From positions 124,001 through 188,000 of the forward strand of contig NAUB01000020.1 of assembly GCA_003676145.1 (NCBI GenBank): DNA of 64,000 bases, in the 5' to 3' direction. Under the pieces are notes generated by a model. The model worked only from the letters and a program-made list of their open reading frames with translations. It made no database searches and was not told the DNA's origin. Position numbers and translations under genes: made by a program. Every line of letters starts with the position of its first letter. The stretch's first letter is position 1. Source of the stretch: a gamma proteobacterium symbiont of Stewartia floridana. GTDB taxonomy: Bacteria > Pseudomonadota > Gammaproteobacteria > Chromatiales > Chromatiaceae. Of this stretch, positions 1 to 9,315 are shown piece by piece.

Positions 1-344
1 CAACTCCTCACCACCCCATTGGCAGTTCGGCTCTGGCTCGGCGTACCAGGCTGAAGCCCGGCTTTCTCAGCCAGTGAGGAGGATACAGCGACCAGTGTGG
101 CACCTGTATCCAGCAGATAGACAACATCGACACCATTGATCTTACCCGGCGCCACATAGTGACCGGCACGATTGCGTTTCAGCACCACGGAAGACTCACC
201 CTGTAGATTGGTGGTCACACTGAGCTGTCGATTGGGGTTGTTTTGTCTCTCCAGCCATTGGGAAAACAGCAGGGTAAGCATCGCCAGCATCAGCACCCAT
301 GCTGCAATGATCATCCAACGGCCGAAATTCTGTTGTTCACTCAT
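1..344 (-). CDS. Membrane-anchored retropepsin-like aspartic protease, 3' part outside window
   Basis: The gene runs off the left edge; 114 N-terminal residues are visible from the ATG at 344. They show a short cytoplasmic start, one hydrophobic segment at about residues 9-28, a linker, and then the sequence YLLDTGAT with the catalytic Asp at residue 79. That arrangement (one N-terminal anchor followed by a single DTGA motif) matches the bacterial clan AA retropepsin-like family (TIGR02281 type), whose members act as dimers, probably in the periplasm. The substrate is unknown. The fold and the second half of the domain cannot be checked because the gene is cut. No partner gene is visible on the left. 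Confidence 0.75.
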   Translation of the reverse strand, partial: MSEQQNFGRWMIIAAWVLMLAMLTLLFSQWLERQNNPNRQLSVTTNLQGESSVVLKRNRAGHYVAPGKINGVDVVYLLDTGATLVAVSSSLAEKAGLQPGTPSQSRTANGVVRS

Positions 345-611
345 AAATTGGATAGACCGTTTGCACACTCATTTGTTTGGTCTGGATAACCTTTTCAATA
401 ACACCCTGTTTTACCGACCTAATCAGCCAGCCCACTTTCGGACTGGCCCGCACTCATAACATAAGGTGGCTTTTTGCGATTTCAACCAGCGGCAGGCCAC
501 CACACGGTCTTTAAAAGCCTTGATGCACATAAGCGCTGTCTGGGAGAGAGGATGTCCAGCTGCCAGAACGCAGCTGGACAGATCACCTGCCGCTTGATAG
601 CAAGCCTGATT

Positions 612-1232
612 CTATCGACGGTACCCTCTGTCAGGCGACTGTGAGCGCATTTTGCTCGAGAAGTGTTGCCGATAGTAAGCCAATGCACTGTTGCCGTTCG
701 CGGCAACATCGAAGACCTTCCAGCCAGATTCGCTGCGATAGAAACGAAAATCGATATTGGCCGGGTAGCCGCCCGCCTGCAGGATACCAACGCGCACCTT
801 CACTTCGTTTCGACCTGAAGACCTGGGACGATAGAAGCGTACATCCTGATTGTTGTAGTCACCCAAACGCTTCGCCAGGGTACCCAGTAACAGCTGTTTG
901 ACCTGCTGACCAAGCTCCGCCTTCTGTTGCTCCGTCATATAACGTTTCATAGGACCAGCTGCCCAATCGGCCATATAGTCAAAATCGAAATAGGGGGCAA
1001 TCTCGGTTTCCAGAAAAGCCGCAATTCTCTGGGGATTTGGTTGATCGGATTGACGCATGAACTTGAGTAGCTTGGTCACCCCCTCCCGCAGGATCATCCC
1101 GGGCCCCACCTCCTGCTGCATCGCTGCAGCTCCGCCTCGGTAGGTTGGTGAATGACCATAACCTGGCATTGCCTGAACACCACTTGATAACAACATGCCA
1201 AATGCCGCCAAACATATCAGGGTTCTCTTCAT
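612..1232 (-). CDS. MlaC/Ttg2D-like periplasmic phospholipid-binding protein
   Basis: The protein has 206 residues. I start it at the ATG at 1232 because GGAGG lies 6 bases upstream and the first residues (MKRTLICLAAFGMLLSSG) form a signal peptide; an upstream in-frame start at 1262 would bury that peptide. The mature part carries the MlaC/Ttg2D signature: an FLETEIAPYFDFDYMA stretch, a central QQVKQLLLGTLAKRL helix, and a C-terminal WKVFDVAANGNS block. MlaC proteins shuttle phospholipids between the outer-membrane MlaA complex and the inner-membrane MlaFEDB transporter. None of those partners is adjacent, so this is an orphan copy. The C-terminal tail is basic and ends GYRR. Family call is fairly secure; the cargo is inference. 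Confidence 0.8.
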   Translation of the reverse strand: MKRTLICLAAFGMLLSSGVQAMPGYGHSPTYRGGAAAMQQEVGPGMILREGVTKLLKFMRQSDQPNPQRIAAFLETEIAPYFDFDYMADWAAGPMKRYMTEQQKAELGQQVKQLLLGTLAKRLGDYNNQDVRFYRPRSSGRNEVKVRVGILQAGGYPANIDFRFYRSESGWKVFDVAANGNSALAYYRQHFSSKMRSQSPDRGYRR

Positions 1233-2476
1233 AATTATCCTCCGGTGGTAGTTTGAGATCATCTTTGTGACCTGATGGCAGGTTGCCTAGTCGACCTGCC
1301 AAAATCAAGTATTTTTAGCTCGAATTGACAACTCATAAAACATGTATTCGCTAATATTATTAAGGTCCTGCCATGACCGATATAGACAAACCCAATCCAT
1401 AATTTATGTCAGCGATTATTGATAGACGCCCGAAACCTTAAGCTGTCACAGGCACCGATTATCCTCACCACTCACGACTCAGTCATCACATCACCCTGCA
1501 ACACAAGGGCTGGCTGTATTTGCTCTGCAGTCTCGATATGTGTGCAGGCAATTCTTCTTACCCGATCGAGAATAACAACCAACTTCTTGTCGACATGATG
1601 GGTATTGAGAACGCTGACCTACACATTACAACTGTTGTAAAGCAGGGAAACGATCCACTGGAAACCGATCTTCTCAATTACAGCTAAATGAATCGTGCAA
1701 ACTGGGCCTGGAACAGTGAAGCAATCAGCTTTGCCGCATGAACCGATAAGGGGGGGTAGAGGCGCCTGTTGAGCCATGGGATAGTGAAGCTAACAATCAG
1801 CCGGCCCCATAAGTCTCAGCAGCAAGGAGCGCGAATACACGACTGGCATGCCAATTCAAGTAAAGTACAACGCTGCGACTGAGGCTTGTGAGCTGGTCCA
1901 AAAGGAGACCCAAACACCAAATCATAGGGGTCACATTCGACCTCTTGGGCTTCAGTTTTGAGGATTGATGCCGTCAATAACTCATTCAGAGGCAGCAAGA
2001 GTTAAAAAACTGGTGGTAACAATGAACTATGGAGATCTTGTAAGGCAAAAAATTACCTCGCTGGCGTCAAGGTTTAGTTTTTTAAAAACAGCTTAAAACC
2101 AACCCTGGCAGCACAGATCAACCACTTCAGAGCTTAATCAGATCTCCCTTAAAGTCCTGAAATTGTTAATTTGTCGGCAAATCCCCACCTTACACCGACG
2201 CATATCGCAAATCTCATCCCGAATTCACTACATTGGAGAATCAATGCGTTTATACTCACAGCATAACCCTAAGGCAATGGAGGCCTTATTATCCAAACAT
2301 GGTAGTATTGAGCTCTGTCCAGCGAGTTACCCTGCAGTAGACTCGAGGATAGGGCTTAGCCAGGGATCGGGGGTTACAACTCCTCTCCAGTCGTGCTTTT
2401 GATTTCAGCATGCCGGTAGAGGCCGACCTAAAGAGTAGCCGTAGATTTATTTGAAGCAATGTATCAGGGAACGTCA
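1233..2476. other. Long intergenic stretch with no convincing gene
   Basis: About 1.2 kb between the MlaC-like gene and the next GGDEF/EAL gene. The only frame I looked at twice is 1538-1687 on the plus strand, 49 codons from ATG (MCAGNSSYPIENNN at the start); it has no clear ribosome site and no recognisable family, and could be a decayed fragment. Other open frames here are short, overlap each other on both strands and lack ribosome sites. The sequence is AT-richer than the flanking genes. It probably contains the promoters of both flanking genes, but I cannot place them. Confidence 0.4.
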
Positions 2477-4954
2477 ATGCCAGGACAACTCCGGATCCTC
2501 ATTATTGAAGGATCCGAACGCATATATGGATTTATATGCCAGGCGCTGCGTCGCAAGGATCTCAATGTTCTGACCCGGCGCATCGAAACCCGTGAAGCGT
2601 TGACACAGGCACTGGAACAGGGCGAATGGGACCTGATTCTCTCCAATACCGACAACCCTGGCTTCAATCCCGAAGATGCCCTGAAACTTCTGAGCGCCCG
2701 GCAACTGGATATCCCCCTTATTCTGGTCTCTGAAAGTATTGGCGAAGAGAAGGTGGCCTCGCTGCTAAAGGCTGGCGCCAATGACTACATCAACCTGAAC
2801 AATCTGGCCCGTCTGGTACCTGCTGTAATTCGGGAACTGAAAGAGGCGGCGGTTCGTCGCGAAGCAGAGAAGACCAAACAGGCCCTGCGGCGCAGTGAAA
2901 ACCGCTACCGTCAACTGGTGGACCACTCCCCGACACCAATACTGTTACTGCAGAATGAGCGGATCGTTTTTCTAAACGAAGCGGCCAGCCAGGCACTGGC
3001 GGCCTCACTGGATCAACCTCTGATCAACAGACCAGCAGATGAACTGTTCATCGAAGCCCCCGCCACATTGTTGAGTTCCCGTCCCAGTAAAACCAATGCA
3101 GAACCGGACGAACAGCCACTGCAAACCACACTGCAACGGGCGGACGGGAATACCATACAGGCTGAGGTATTCATCAGTCCGGTTGAATATGAGGGAGCCC
3201 CGGCCATACAGCTGGTATTTACCGACATCACCAACCGCAAGGAGTCGGATGCCAAACTACAGCAGGCCGCACAGATCATCGAACACACCATGGAAGCGGT
3301 GCTGATCACCGATATCGACGGAACCATTGAATCGGCCAATCCCGCGTTCTCCGAGATCACTGGCTATAACCAGGCGGAGATCATCAGCAGACACCCAAGG
3401 CAGTTGATATCAGCCAAACACAGCCCTGAGTTTCTCAGCGAACTCTGGGATCACGTGAAATCCACCGGCTCCTGGCGTGGCGAGTTGTGGAACCAGCGCA
3501 AGAACGGTGAGATCTATCCGGTATGGATGACCATCAGTTGTGTTCGTGACCAACAGGGAGAGGCGCTCCACTATGTGATGGTCTTCTCCGACATCACCAG
3601 CCTGAAGCAGACCCAGAGTCAGCTCGAACATCTGGCCCATCACGACTCATTGACCAACCTGCCAAACCGGCTGCTGTTCGAGGACAGACTGGAACACGCC
3701 CTGGCACAGGCCAAACGTCAGAAGAGACAGCTTGCGGTGCTGTTTCTGGATCTGGACCGGTTCAAGAACATCAATGACAGTCTCGGTCATGCCATGGGTG
3801 ACGAACTGCTCAAAGAGGTCGCCAAACGACTGCAGAACATTTTACGGGACGACGATACAGCAGCCCGCCTGGGCGGCGATGAATTCACCGTACTGGTGGA
3901 GAATCTGGAAGATCCCAGCCAGGCCGCCGTGGTGGCAGCCAAGATCCAGGACAAGTTCAAGGCCCCGTTCAAGATTGCCGGTAGGGAACTGCATGTCACC
4001 GCCAGTATCGGTATCAGCATCTTTCCTGAAGATGGCAAGGATGTGGCCGACCTGACCAAGAACGCCGATGCCGCCATGTATCAGGCCAAAGAGCAGGGGC
4101 GCAACAACTACCGATACTACACCTCTGAACTGACCCGCAGCGCCTTCGAGCGGCTGCTTTTGGAGACCGAGCTACGCAGCGCCCTCAAAGAGGATCAGCT
4201 GCTGCTCTACTATCAGCCGCAGATCTCACTGAAAAATGGCGAGATGACCGGTGCCGAAGCGCTGCTGCGCTGGCACCATCCACGCTTGGGCATCATTCCT
4301 CCGGCCCGATTCATTCCCCTGGCCGAGGAGTCGGGGCTGATCCATGAGATTGGCAACTGGGTGTTGAACGAGGCCTGTCAGCAGACCCGTTACCTCTATA
4401 AACAGGGCATTTTCCAGGGGCGCATGGCGATCAACCTGTCGGTCCGACAGATCATGCAGACCGATCTGATCCTGCGATTCGAGCAGATCATAGCGGAGTC
4501 GGGCTGTCCGCCGGATATGCTGCAACTTGAGGTCACCGAGGGTATCTTCATGGGGCAGATGAAGAACTCCGTACCGGTACTGGACGTATTCAAAAAACTT
4601 GGGGTATCGATCGCCATCGACGATTTCGGCACAGGCTACTCCTCCCTCTCCTATCTGAAGCAACTGCCGATCGACAAACTGAAGATCGACCGCTCCTTCA
4701 TCCGCGACATGCCCCATGACAGCGATGCGGTTGCGATTACACAGGCGATTATATCTCTTGGCAAAAACCTGGGATTGAGAATTACCGCCGAGGGCATCGA
4801 GACGATGGCACAGCAATCCCTGCTGCAAAAGATGGGCTGCCAGGAAGGCCAGGGATATCTCTACAGCCCACCGGTCCCGGGCGAGATCTTCGAACAGATG
4901 CTGATGGAAGGCAGCAGAACCTTTCATCACCACTTCTCCAACTACGGTAGTTAA
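2477..4954 (+). CDS. Pseudo-receiver / PAS / PAS / GGDEF / EAL c-di-GMP protein
   Basis: Cytoplasmic protein of 825 residues from the ATG at 2477, which has AGGGA six bases upstream; an in-frame ATG at 2459 lacks one. Order: receiver-like domain (1-125), two PAS domains (about 130-255 and 262-385), GGDEF (about 395-560) and EAL (about 570-820). GGDEF is intact, preceded five residues earlier by an RDDD inhibitory site. The EAL domain keeps EALLRW, NLSVRQ, LEVTEG, IDDFGTGYSS and AEGIET, so both cyclase and phosphodiesterase chemistry look possible. The receiver is odd: the phosphoacceptor Asp is Asn57 (LILSNTDNPG), the acidic pair is Glu-Gly, and the conserved Lys is missing, so it should not be phosphorylated. 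The gene stands alone. Confidence 0.92.
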   Translation: MPGQLRILIIEGSERIYGFICQALRRKDLNVLTRRIETREALTQALEQGEWDLILSNTDNPGFNPEDALKLLSARQLDIPLILVSESIGEEKVASLLKAGANDYINLNNLARLVPAVIRELKEAAVRREAEKTKQALRRSENRYRQLVDHSPTPILLLQNERIVFLNEAASQALAASLDQPLINRPADELFIEAPATLLSSRPSKTNAEPDEQPLQTTLQRADGNTIQAEVFISPVEYEGAPAIQLVFTDITNRKESDAKLQQAAQIIEHTMEAVLITDIDGTIESANPAFSEITGYNQAEIISRHPRQLISAKHSPEFLSELWDHVKSTGSWRGELWNQRKNGEIYPVWMTISCVRDQQGEALHYVMVFSDITSLKQTQSQLEHLAHHDSLTNLPNRLLFEDRLEHALAQAKRQKRQLAVLFLDLDRFKNINDSLGHAMGDELLKEVAKRLQNILRDDDTAARLGGDEFTVLVENLEDPSQAAVVAAKIQDKFKAPFKIAGRELHVTASIGISIFPEDGKDVADLTKNADAAMYQAKEQGRNNYRYYTSELTRSAFERLLLETELRSALKEDQLLLYYQPQISLKNGEMTGAEALLRWHHPRLGIIPPARFIPLAEESGLIHEIGNWVLNEACQQTRYLYKQGIFQGRMAINLSVRQIMQTDLILRFEQIIAESGCPPDMLQLEVTEGIFMGQMKNSVPVLDVFKKLGVSIAIDDFGTGYSSLSYLKQLPIDKLKIDRSFIRDMPHDSDAVAITQAIISLGKNLGLRITAEGIETMAQQSLLQKMGCQEGQGYLYSPPVPGEIFEQMLMEGSRTFHHHFSNYGS

Positions 4955-5346
4955 ACCGACAGTCACAAGGTTTTGCATTTCTCATCCATGTATTCAGCAT
5001 CATGAAATAGAAACCAACTCTTGACCCTGATCTGACACCACCCATAGCGACGCTAGAAATACAGCGGCAAAAATATGGATAAGAAATACACGTTTCCGGC
5101 TCCAAAAAACAGATTCACAGGCCAATACTGACCCGCAACACATTGATATATATATCATTAGTATTTAATAGAAATTGCAATTACAAGCACCCACAAAAAG
5201 ACTCCTCACTAAAAAACCAACATACATAAACTGAGCAGTCGCAAAGCAATAATCTATAAACTTGTTTTTATTCTCTAAACTATCAGTGTGACTACTGGAG
5301 CTTTATGCTGTCCAACATCTTTTAAAGAAGCATTTGAGAGTTAACC
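4955..5346. other. AT-rich intergenic region
   Basis: About 390 bases with no open frame I can support. The middle is very AT-rich (around 5140-5280), which would suit a promoter for the dioxygenase gene that follows. GAGAG at 5336-5340, followed by TTAACC, forms the likely ribosome site of the next gene. I see no terminator with a T-run after the preceding gene. Confidence 0.4.
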
Positions 5347-5985
5347 ATGCCTGAGTTCATCAACACACGCCGTCGCAACCTGATACTGGGCGGCAGTGCC
5401 GGCCTGCTCAGCCTGCCTTGCTACGCCAATAAGCTATTTACCCCTCGCCAGTCAGCCGGTCCATTCTACCCCGATCTGCCCATGCTGGATGACGATAACG
5501 ATCTGACGCAAATCTCAGGCAAAAAGGGTATTGCCAAAGGTCGCATCGCAGAGCTTTATGGCAAGGTGATCGATATCAACGGCAATCCCCTGAGCGGGGT
5601 TGTCGTTGAGATCTGGCAGTGTGATTTCAACGGTCGTTATCGTCACAGCGAAGATGATCAATCGAGACCCATGGAGAGTAATTTTCAGGGCTTTGGCAGA
5701 AATATAACTGACGATCTGGGGCGCTACCGTTTTCGAACCATCCGGCCTGTAGCCTATCCGGGCCGCACGCCTCACATCCATGCCGCTGTTTTTCGGGACG
5801 GTATGAGACCCTTTGTCACTCAAATCTATGTGGAAGGAGAAGCACAAAACAGCGAGGACTTTCTGTTTCAACGGATTCCCAGCATACTCCGGCCGATGGT
5901 AGTGGCCGATTTTCGCCCGACTGACAATGGCATAGTAGAACTCGTGGCAAACTTTGATTTTGTACTGATGGATGGTGTTGGCTAG
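5347..5985 (+). CDS. Intradiol ring-cleavage dioxygenase family protein, exported
   Basis: 212 residues. Intradiol dioxygenases use Fe(III) to split catechol-type rings between the two hydroxyls. The four iron ligands of the family can be placed: Tyr98 (GRYRH), Tyr137 (VAYPGR), His143 and His145 (PHIHAAVF). SAGPFYP near residues 36-42 is the usual entry motif. The N-terminus reads TRRRNLILGG followed by a hydrophobic run, a Tat-like signal, so the enzyme is probably exported folded; this differs from the cytoplasmic protocatechuate 3,4-dioxygenase alpha/beta pairs. It resembles the single-chain beta-like members. There is no ring-degradation pathway around it, so the substrate is unknown. The next gene begins 51 bases downstream. 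Confidence 0.85.
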   Translation: MPEFINTRRRNLILGGSAGLLSLPCYANKLFTPRQSAGPFYPDLPMLDDDNDLTQISGKKGIAKGRIAELYGKVIDINGNPLSGVVVEIWQCDFNGRYRHSEDDQSRPMESNFQGFGRNITDDLGRYRFRTIRPVAYPGRTPHIHAAVFRDGMRPFVTQIYVEGEAQNSEDFLFQRIPSILRPMVVADFRPTDNGIVELVANFDFVLMDGVG

Positions 5986-6036
5986 GGTTTGATAACATAG
6001 ATTCCACAGCCGATACCGGGATTTAATGAGCACTCG

Positions 6037-6408
6037 ATGATTTCTGTAATAATCCTATTTGGAGCATTGATACTGATTGCAGGTCTGATTATTCTGATCA
6101 GCCCGGAAGTCGTTTTAGGGTATCTTAAAGAGAAGCAGGAAAAACAGTGGCTTCACACCCTGGCAGTTATTGTCAGACTGATCCTGGGAATCATTCTGAT
6201 CAGCCAGGCAGCACAATCGAAATATCCCTTGGTCATTGAAATCCTCGGCTGGCTCTCGATTATTGCTGCGATTGTGTTAACTGTAATCGGCAGCAAGGGA
6301 TTCCGCAGGTTGATCTCCTGGGCCCTATCCATAGCAAATCGTTATGGCCGGATAGGTGGTCTGTTAGCCAGCGCATTTGGCGCCTTCCTGATCCACGCCT
6401 TTCTCTAA
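6037..6408 (+). CDS. Small integral membrane protein, function unknown
   Basis: 123 residues, mostly hydrophobic. I count three or four membrane segments: about 2-24, 43-60, 63-86 and 95-122, with a charged loop (YLKEKQEKQWLH) after the first. No catalytic or binding motif is recognised. The gene ends two bases before the AraC-type regulator begins, so the two are probably co-transcribed, and the dioxygenase lies just upstream in the same direction. The ribosome site is weak (GAG about 8 bases before the ATG). Confidence 0.65.
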   Translation: MISVIILFGALILIAGLIILISPEVVLGYLKEKQEKQWLHTLAVIVRLILGIILISQAAQSKYPLVIEILGWLSIIAAIVLTVIGSKGFRRLISWALSIANRYGRIGGLLASAFGAFLIHAFL

Positions 6409-6410
6409 CC

Positions 6411-7433
6411 ATGTCTGCCAGCACCGACACTGATCAACTGGAATTAGTTGCGGAAAAGAATCAGCATCGCTCCTGGGTCGATTACGGATCAGCCAAACCG
6501 TCGCACCCCCTGCTGGCGCGTTACATAGCCAATTACACCTACTCCTTTGGCTGCCTGCATGAGCAGCAAGCCAAACTGATCACCCGCGCCTATCCCACCG
6601 TAATGACCCAACTCTACTTCGAGTTTTATGGTGGACTGAGTGAGATACGCGGTCAGGGGCATGGATTTGCCCAACTCAAAAAGCCAACCTCATCCAAGCG
6701 CAAAACGGAATCTGGCTACGAAATCGTAAAACGCACCTATATCAAACTGGGTCTGGGACAGTGGTTCGATATCCACCAACTCGCCAGCGACAAACAAATC
6801 AGACCGATCAAGAACCTAAAGGTGGACCTCTACCCGATAACCTTCTACGAACTCTTTCAAACTGCGCCAAGAGAACTCGACGAGGAGGACCTGCAGCTGG
6901 CCGACCTCCTGGGCCAAACCACCAGCAGTCTGATGCTGGAGGAGATGGAAGCCGCCGATACCGGCCAGGCATTGATCAAAATCGTTGAACGCTACTTCCT
7001 TCAACACCTGCAGCAGCAGATCAGCAACAAATACCTCGAAATCCATAGCATCTCAACAACGCTAAGCAGTAGTCATCTGAACATTGCTGCCAAAGGTTTT
7101 ACACCACCGCTCCCCAACCTGCAGCAGAGCCTCGCCGAACAGGCAAAACGCTACCAAAAGAGCGAACGATGGTTGCAAAAGCGCTATGCCGAAGTCTATG
7201 GCATGTCATTCAAACAGATCCAGAGCAACCTGAGATTCCAACAGACTCATCAACAACTTTGGCTTACCTTATCAAAAGGCCAGTCCATCAATCTGACAGA
7301 ACTGGCCTATCGCAGCGGTTATTTCGACCAGGCTCATTTCATCAAGGACTTCAAACGTTACACCGGCATGACACCCGGTCAATACCTCAAAACAAATTTT
7401 GACCAACAGAGCCAATATCTCTGGTACTGGTGA
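6411..7433 (+). CDS. AraC-family transcriptional regulator
   Basis: 340 residues. The C-terminal third (about 240-335) is the two-helix-turn-helix AraC DNA-binding domain, recognisable by LTELAYRSGYFDQAHFIKDF and the closing GMTPGQYLK. The N-terminal part (HPLLARYIANYTYSFG onward) looks like the cupin-like sensing region found in regulators of this type, but I cannot name a ligand. It starts two bases after the membrane-protein gene and probably shares its transcript. The last 47 bases overlap the end of the CPBP protease gene on the opposite strand, so the two genes converge through each other's 3' ends. Confidence 0.88.
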   Translation: MSASTDTDQLELVAEKNQHRSWVDYGSAKPSHPLLARYIANYTYSFGCLHEQQAKLITRAYPTVMTQLYFEFYGGLSEIRGQGHGFAQLKKPTSSKRKTESGYEIVKRTYIKLGLGQWFDIHQLASDKQIRPIKNLKVDLYPITFYELFQTAPRELDEEDLQLADLLGQTTSSLMLEEMEAADTGQALIKIVERYFLQHLQQQISNKYLEIHSISTTLSSSHLNIAAKGFTPPLPNLQQSLAEQAKRYQKSERWLQKRYAEVYGMSFKQIQSNLRFQQTHQQLWLTLSKGQSINLTELAYRSGYFDQAHFIKDFKRYTGMTPGQYLKTNFDQQSQYLWYW

Positions 7434-8253
7434 TCTCCGACTCTCTCTTGCGCATAAACAGGTGCCATTGATTACGGATAATGACCAGTGCAAAGACAAT
7501 CAGAACAAGGGTCTGAATACTCTTTGTCTGTTGTGTCATACTGAGCATCTCTTGGGACAGGTTGACGACAAAGTGAAACAGAATCGCCACCAGGATACTG
7601 CGTTGATTGATATGACAGACCCAGCTGATGATTACACCCAATACCGCAGTACTCAGATAAAAATTCACTGCATACCAGGGGCTGATCTGATAGATCTCAT
7701 ATTGATAGGATTCATTCACCCACAACAGCGGCAGGTGCCAGGCAGACCAGAGCAGACCGAACAGCAGTGAAGCCGAAAGAAAGCTACGCCCTTTCTCAAG
7801 ACTCTCGAATCCATAACCCCGCCATCCCAACTCCTCAAACAAGGCGGCCAGGAAAAGTAACAGCAGTACCGGCACAAAACCACTATTGAACGAAAAGGCC
7901 TCTGAGACCTGAAACTGATCAACTGAGCCACCAACGCCCAGCGAGATCACGATCGATAACAGCACAGAGAGCGGCATCAAAATCAGGGAGAAAAGAAATA
8001 CTCCAGGCCTGATCAGACTAAGACTGAATAGACGACATTTGAAATCCCGTCGCAACTCATCCTCTTGCTGCCCCCATATCAACACCACCGCCACAATGGC
8101 CGGCACCATCAAGCCAATCAACATAGGCAGCATGTAATAATCAACCCAATCAGGGCTGAAACTCATGAGGCCTCCAATACTCCAGAAGATTCCAGTACCT
8201 GCAAACACGCTTAGAAAATATTTCTTTGTTTGGTAATTAAATCTGTTATTCAT
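7387..8253 (-). CDS. CPBP-family intramembrane metalloprotease
   Basis: 288 residues. I chose the ATG at 8253 because GAGGG lies seven bases upstream; a GTG six bases earlier would sit almost on that site. Multiple membrane segments are evident. The CPBP (CAAX protease and bacteriocin-processing) motifs are present: EELGWRGY at 140-147, SAWHLP with His173, and ILFHFVVN with His227 and Asn231. Family members cleave peptides within the membrane; substrates here are unknown. The C-terminal tail is basic. The gene's 3' end overlaps the AraC gene by 47 bases on the opposite strand, and the MipA-like gene lies 54 bases upstream in the same direction. Confidence 0.88.
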   Translation of the reverse strand: MNNRFNYQTKKYFLSVFAGTGIFWSIGGLMSFSPDWVDYYMLPMLIGLMVPAIVAVVLIWGQQEDELRRDFKCRLFSLSLIRPGVFLFSLILMPLSVLLSIVISLGVGGSVDQFQVSEAFSFNSGFVPVLLLLFLAALFEELGWRGYGFESLEKGRSFLSASLLFGLLWSAWHLPLLWVNESYQYEIYQISPWYAVNFYLSTAVLGVIISWVCHINQRSILVAILFHFVVNLSQEMLSMTQQTKSIQTLVLIVFALVIIRNQWHLFMRKRESEITSTRDIGSVGQNLF

Positions 8254-8307
8254 TTCCACACCCTCGCTATCATTAATTGGTTGAGCCTAAGAACATGAGA
8301 AACGAAG

Positions 8308-9057
8308 TCAAAACTCATAGAAGATACCGGCATAGATCGTCCACTGGTCCTGCCTGGTGGTGAGCGGGCTGTCATTGATCTCATCCGGCATCCACTGGTA
8401 TTCAGCACTGGCAATCAGCGAGTATCGGTCATTGAAACGTTTCACCGCATTGACACCGGCAAACAGGTTGTAGCTTTCATCCGCCGAATAGCCCGGCCGT
8501 ACCGAAGTCGCCTCTTCCTCTGTCACACCAAAGTAGTAATCGGTCTTCTTACGGCTCCAGTATTCCGACCCACCAAACCAGTTGATCATGTAGGTCGTGC
8601 CAGTCAGCAAAGATCGCTCATACTCAAACCGACCGGTGAAACCGTCGTGGGTATTGGAAATATCATGCATCAGTTTGGCCTTGGCCTGACCGCCCAGCAG
8701 ATTCACCTCATAGACCAGACCGGCCTCCCAGGCCTGATCCCGGTCCTGCATGCCCTCCAGTGCATCACTGTCATCGCTCTCATAACCATCAAAGGTGCGG
8801 CGCACCTCCACCGCCAGACTCTGAGTCTCCCCCTCAAGGAAGCGATAACCGGCATCGATTCCCTGCAGATAGAAACGGTCATAGTCCACCAACAGAAGCG
8901 GCAGAAGATAGCGGTCCTGACCAACATCCTCATAAAAACTGCTATTGGCCGAGGCCACCACACCAAACTGCACACGTGGTTCTGCGGCAAGGGAAACACT
9001 CATGGAAAGCGAGAACAGCCCCATCAGCGCCAAGCTTGTTTTCAGATTTTGCAACAT
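8308..9057 (-). CDS. MipA/OmpV-family outer-membrane beta-barrel protein
   Basis: 249 residues with a clear signal peptide (about 1-25, ending SLAAEP) and a strong ribosome site (AAGGAG, 7 bases before the ATG). The mature protein alternates beta strands and carries family marks of MipA/OmpV: a YDRFYLQGIDAGYRF block near the N-terminus, a YYFGVTEEEA stretch, and a terminal aromatic residue (IFYEF) typical of outer-membrane barrels. MipA was described as a scaffold for murein enzymes, while OmpV-like members are general barrels, so the specific role is uncertain. It may be co-transcribed with the CPBP protease gene that follows. Confidence 0.8.
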   Translation of the reverse strand: MLQNLKTSLALMGLFSLSMSVSLAAEPRVQFGVVASANSSFYEDVGQDRYLLPLLLVDYDRFYLQGIDAGYRFLEGETQSLAVEVRRTFDGYESDDSDALEGMQDRDQAWEAGLVYEVNLLGGQAKAKLMHDISNTHDGFTGRFEYERSLLTGTTYMINWFGGSEYWSRKKTDYYFGVTEEEATSVRPGYSADESYNLFAGVNAVKRFNDRYSLIASAEYQWMPDEINDSPLTTRQDQWTIYAGIFYEF

Positions 9058-9315
9058 GACTTTTCTCCTTATGTATTCAGGTCATGGAGAAAGCATAAAT
9101 CCGCAGGAAGGATAAAAATTGTAAAAACCCGAACAAGACAGATTCAGCATATGGCACTGGCAAAGCCCCTGGTGGTTTCGGTATTGGGGGGGGCGTTAAT
9201 GGCATGATCAGAACCAAGGGAGGCGTGGCCCGCAAAAAGACTAGGGGGCCGCCATAGTCCGGGGTAAAGCTGGCTCTAGAACCACCAACAGTGACTTCTG
9301 TTAGAGTAAGCCAGT

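Noticed and set aside
2163-2402. 79-codon frame before the first GGDEF/EAL gene
   Set aside because: No ribosome site, no domain, and overlapping frames on the other strand are equally long.
4226-4978. Open frame of 250 codons opposite the EAL domain
   Set aside because: The EAL domain on the plus strand is complete, and the opposing frame has no ribosome site or family match.
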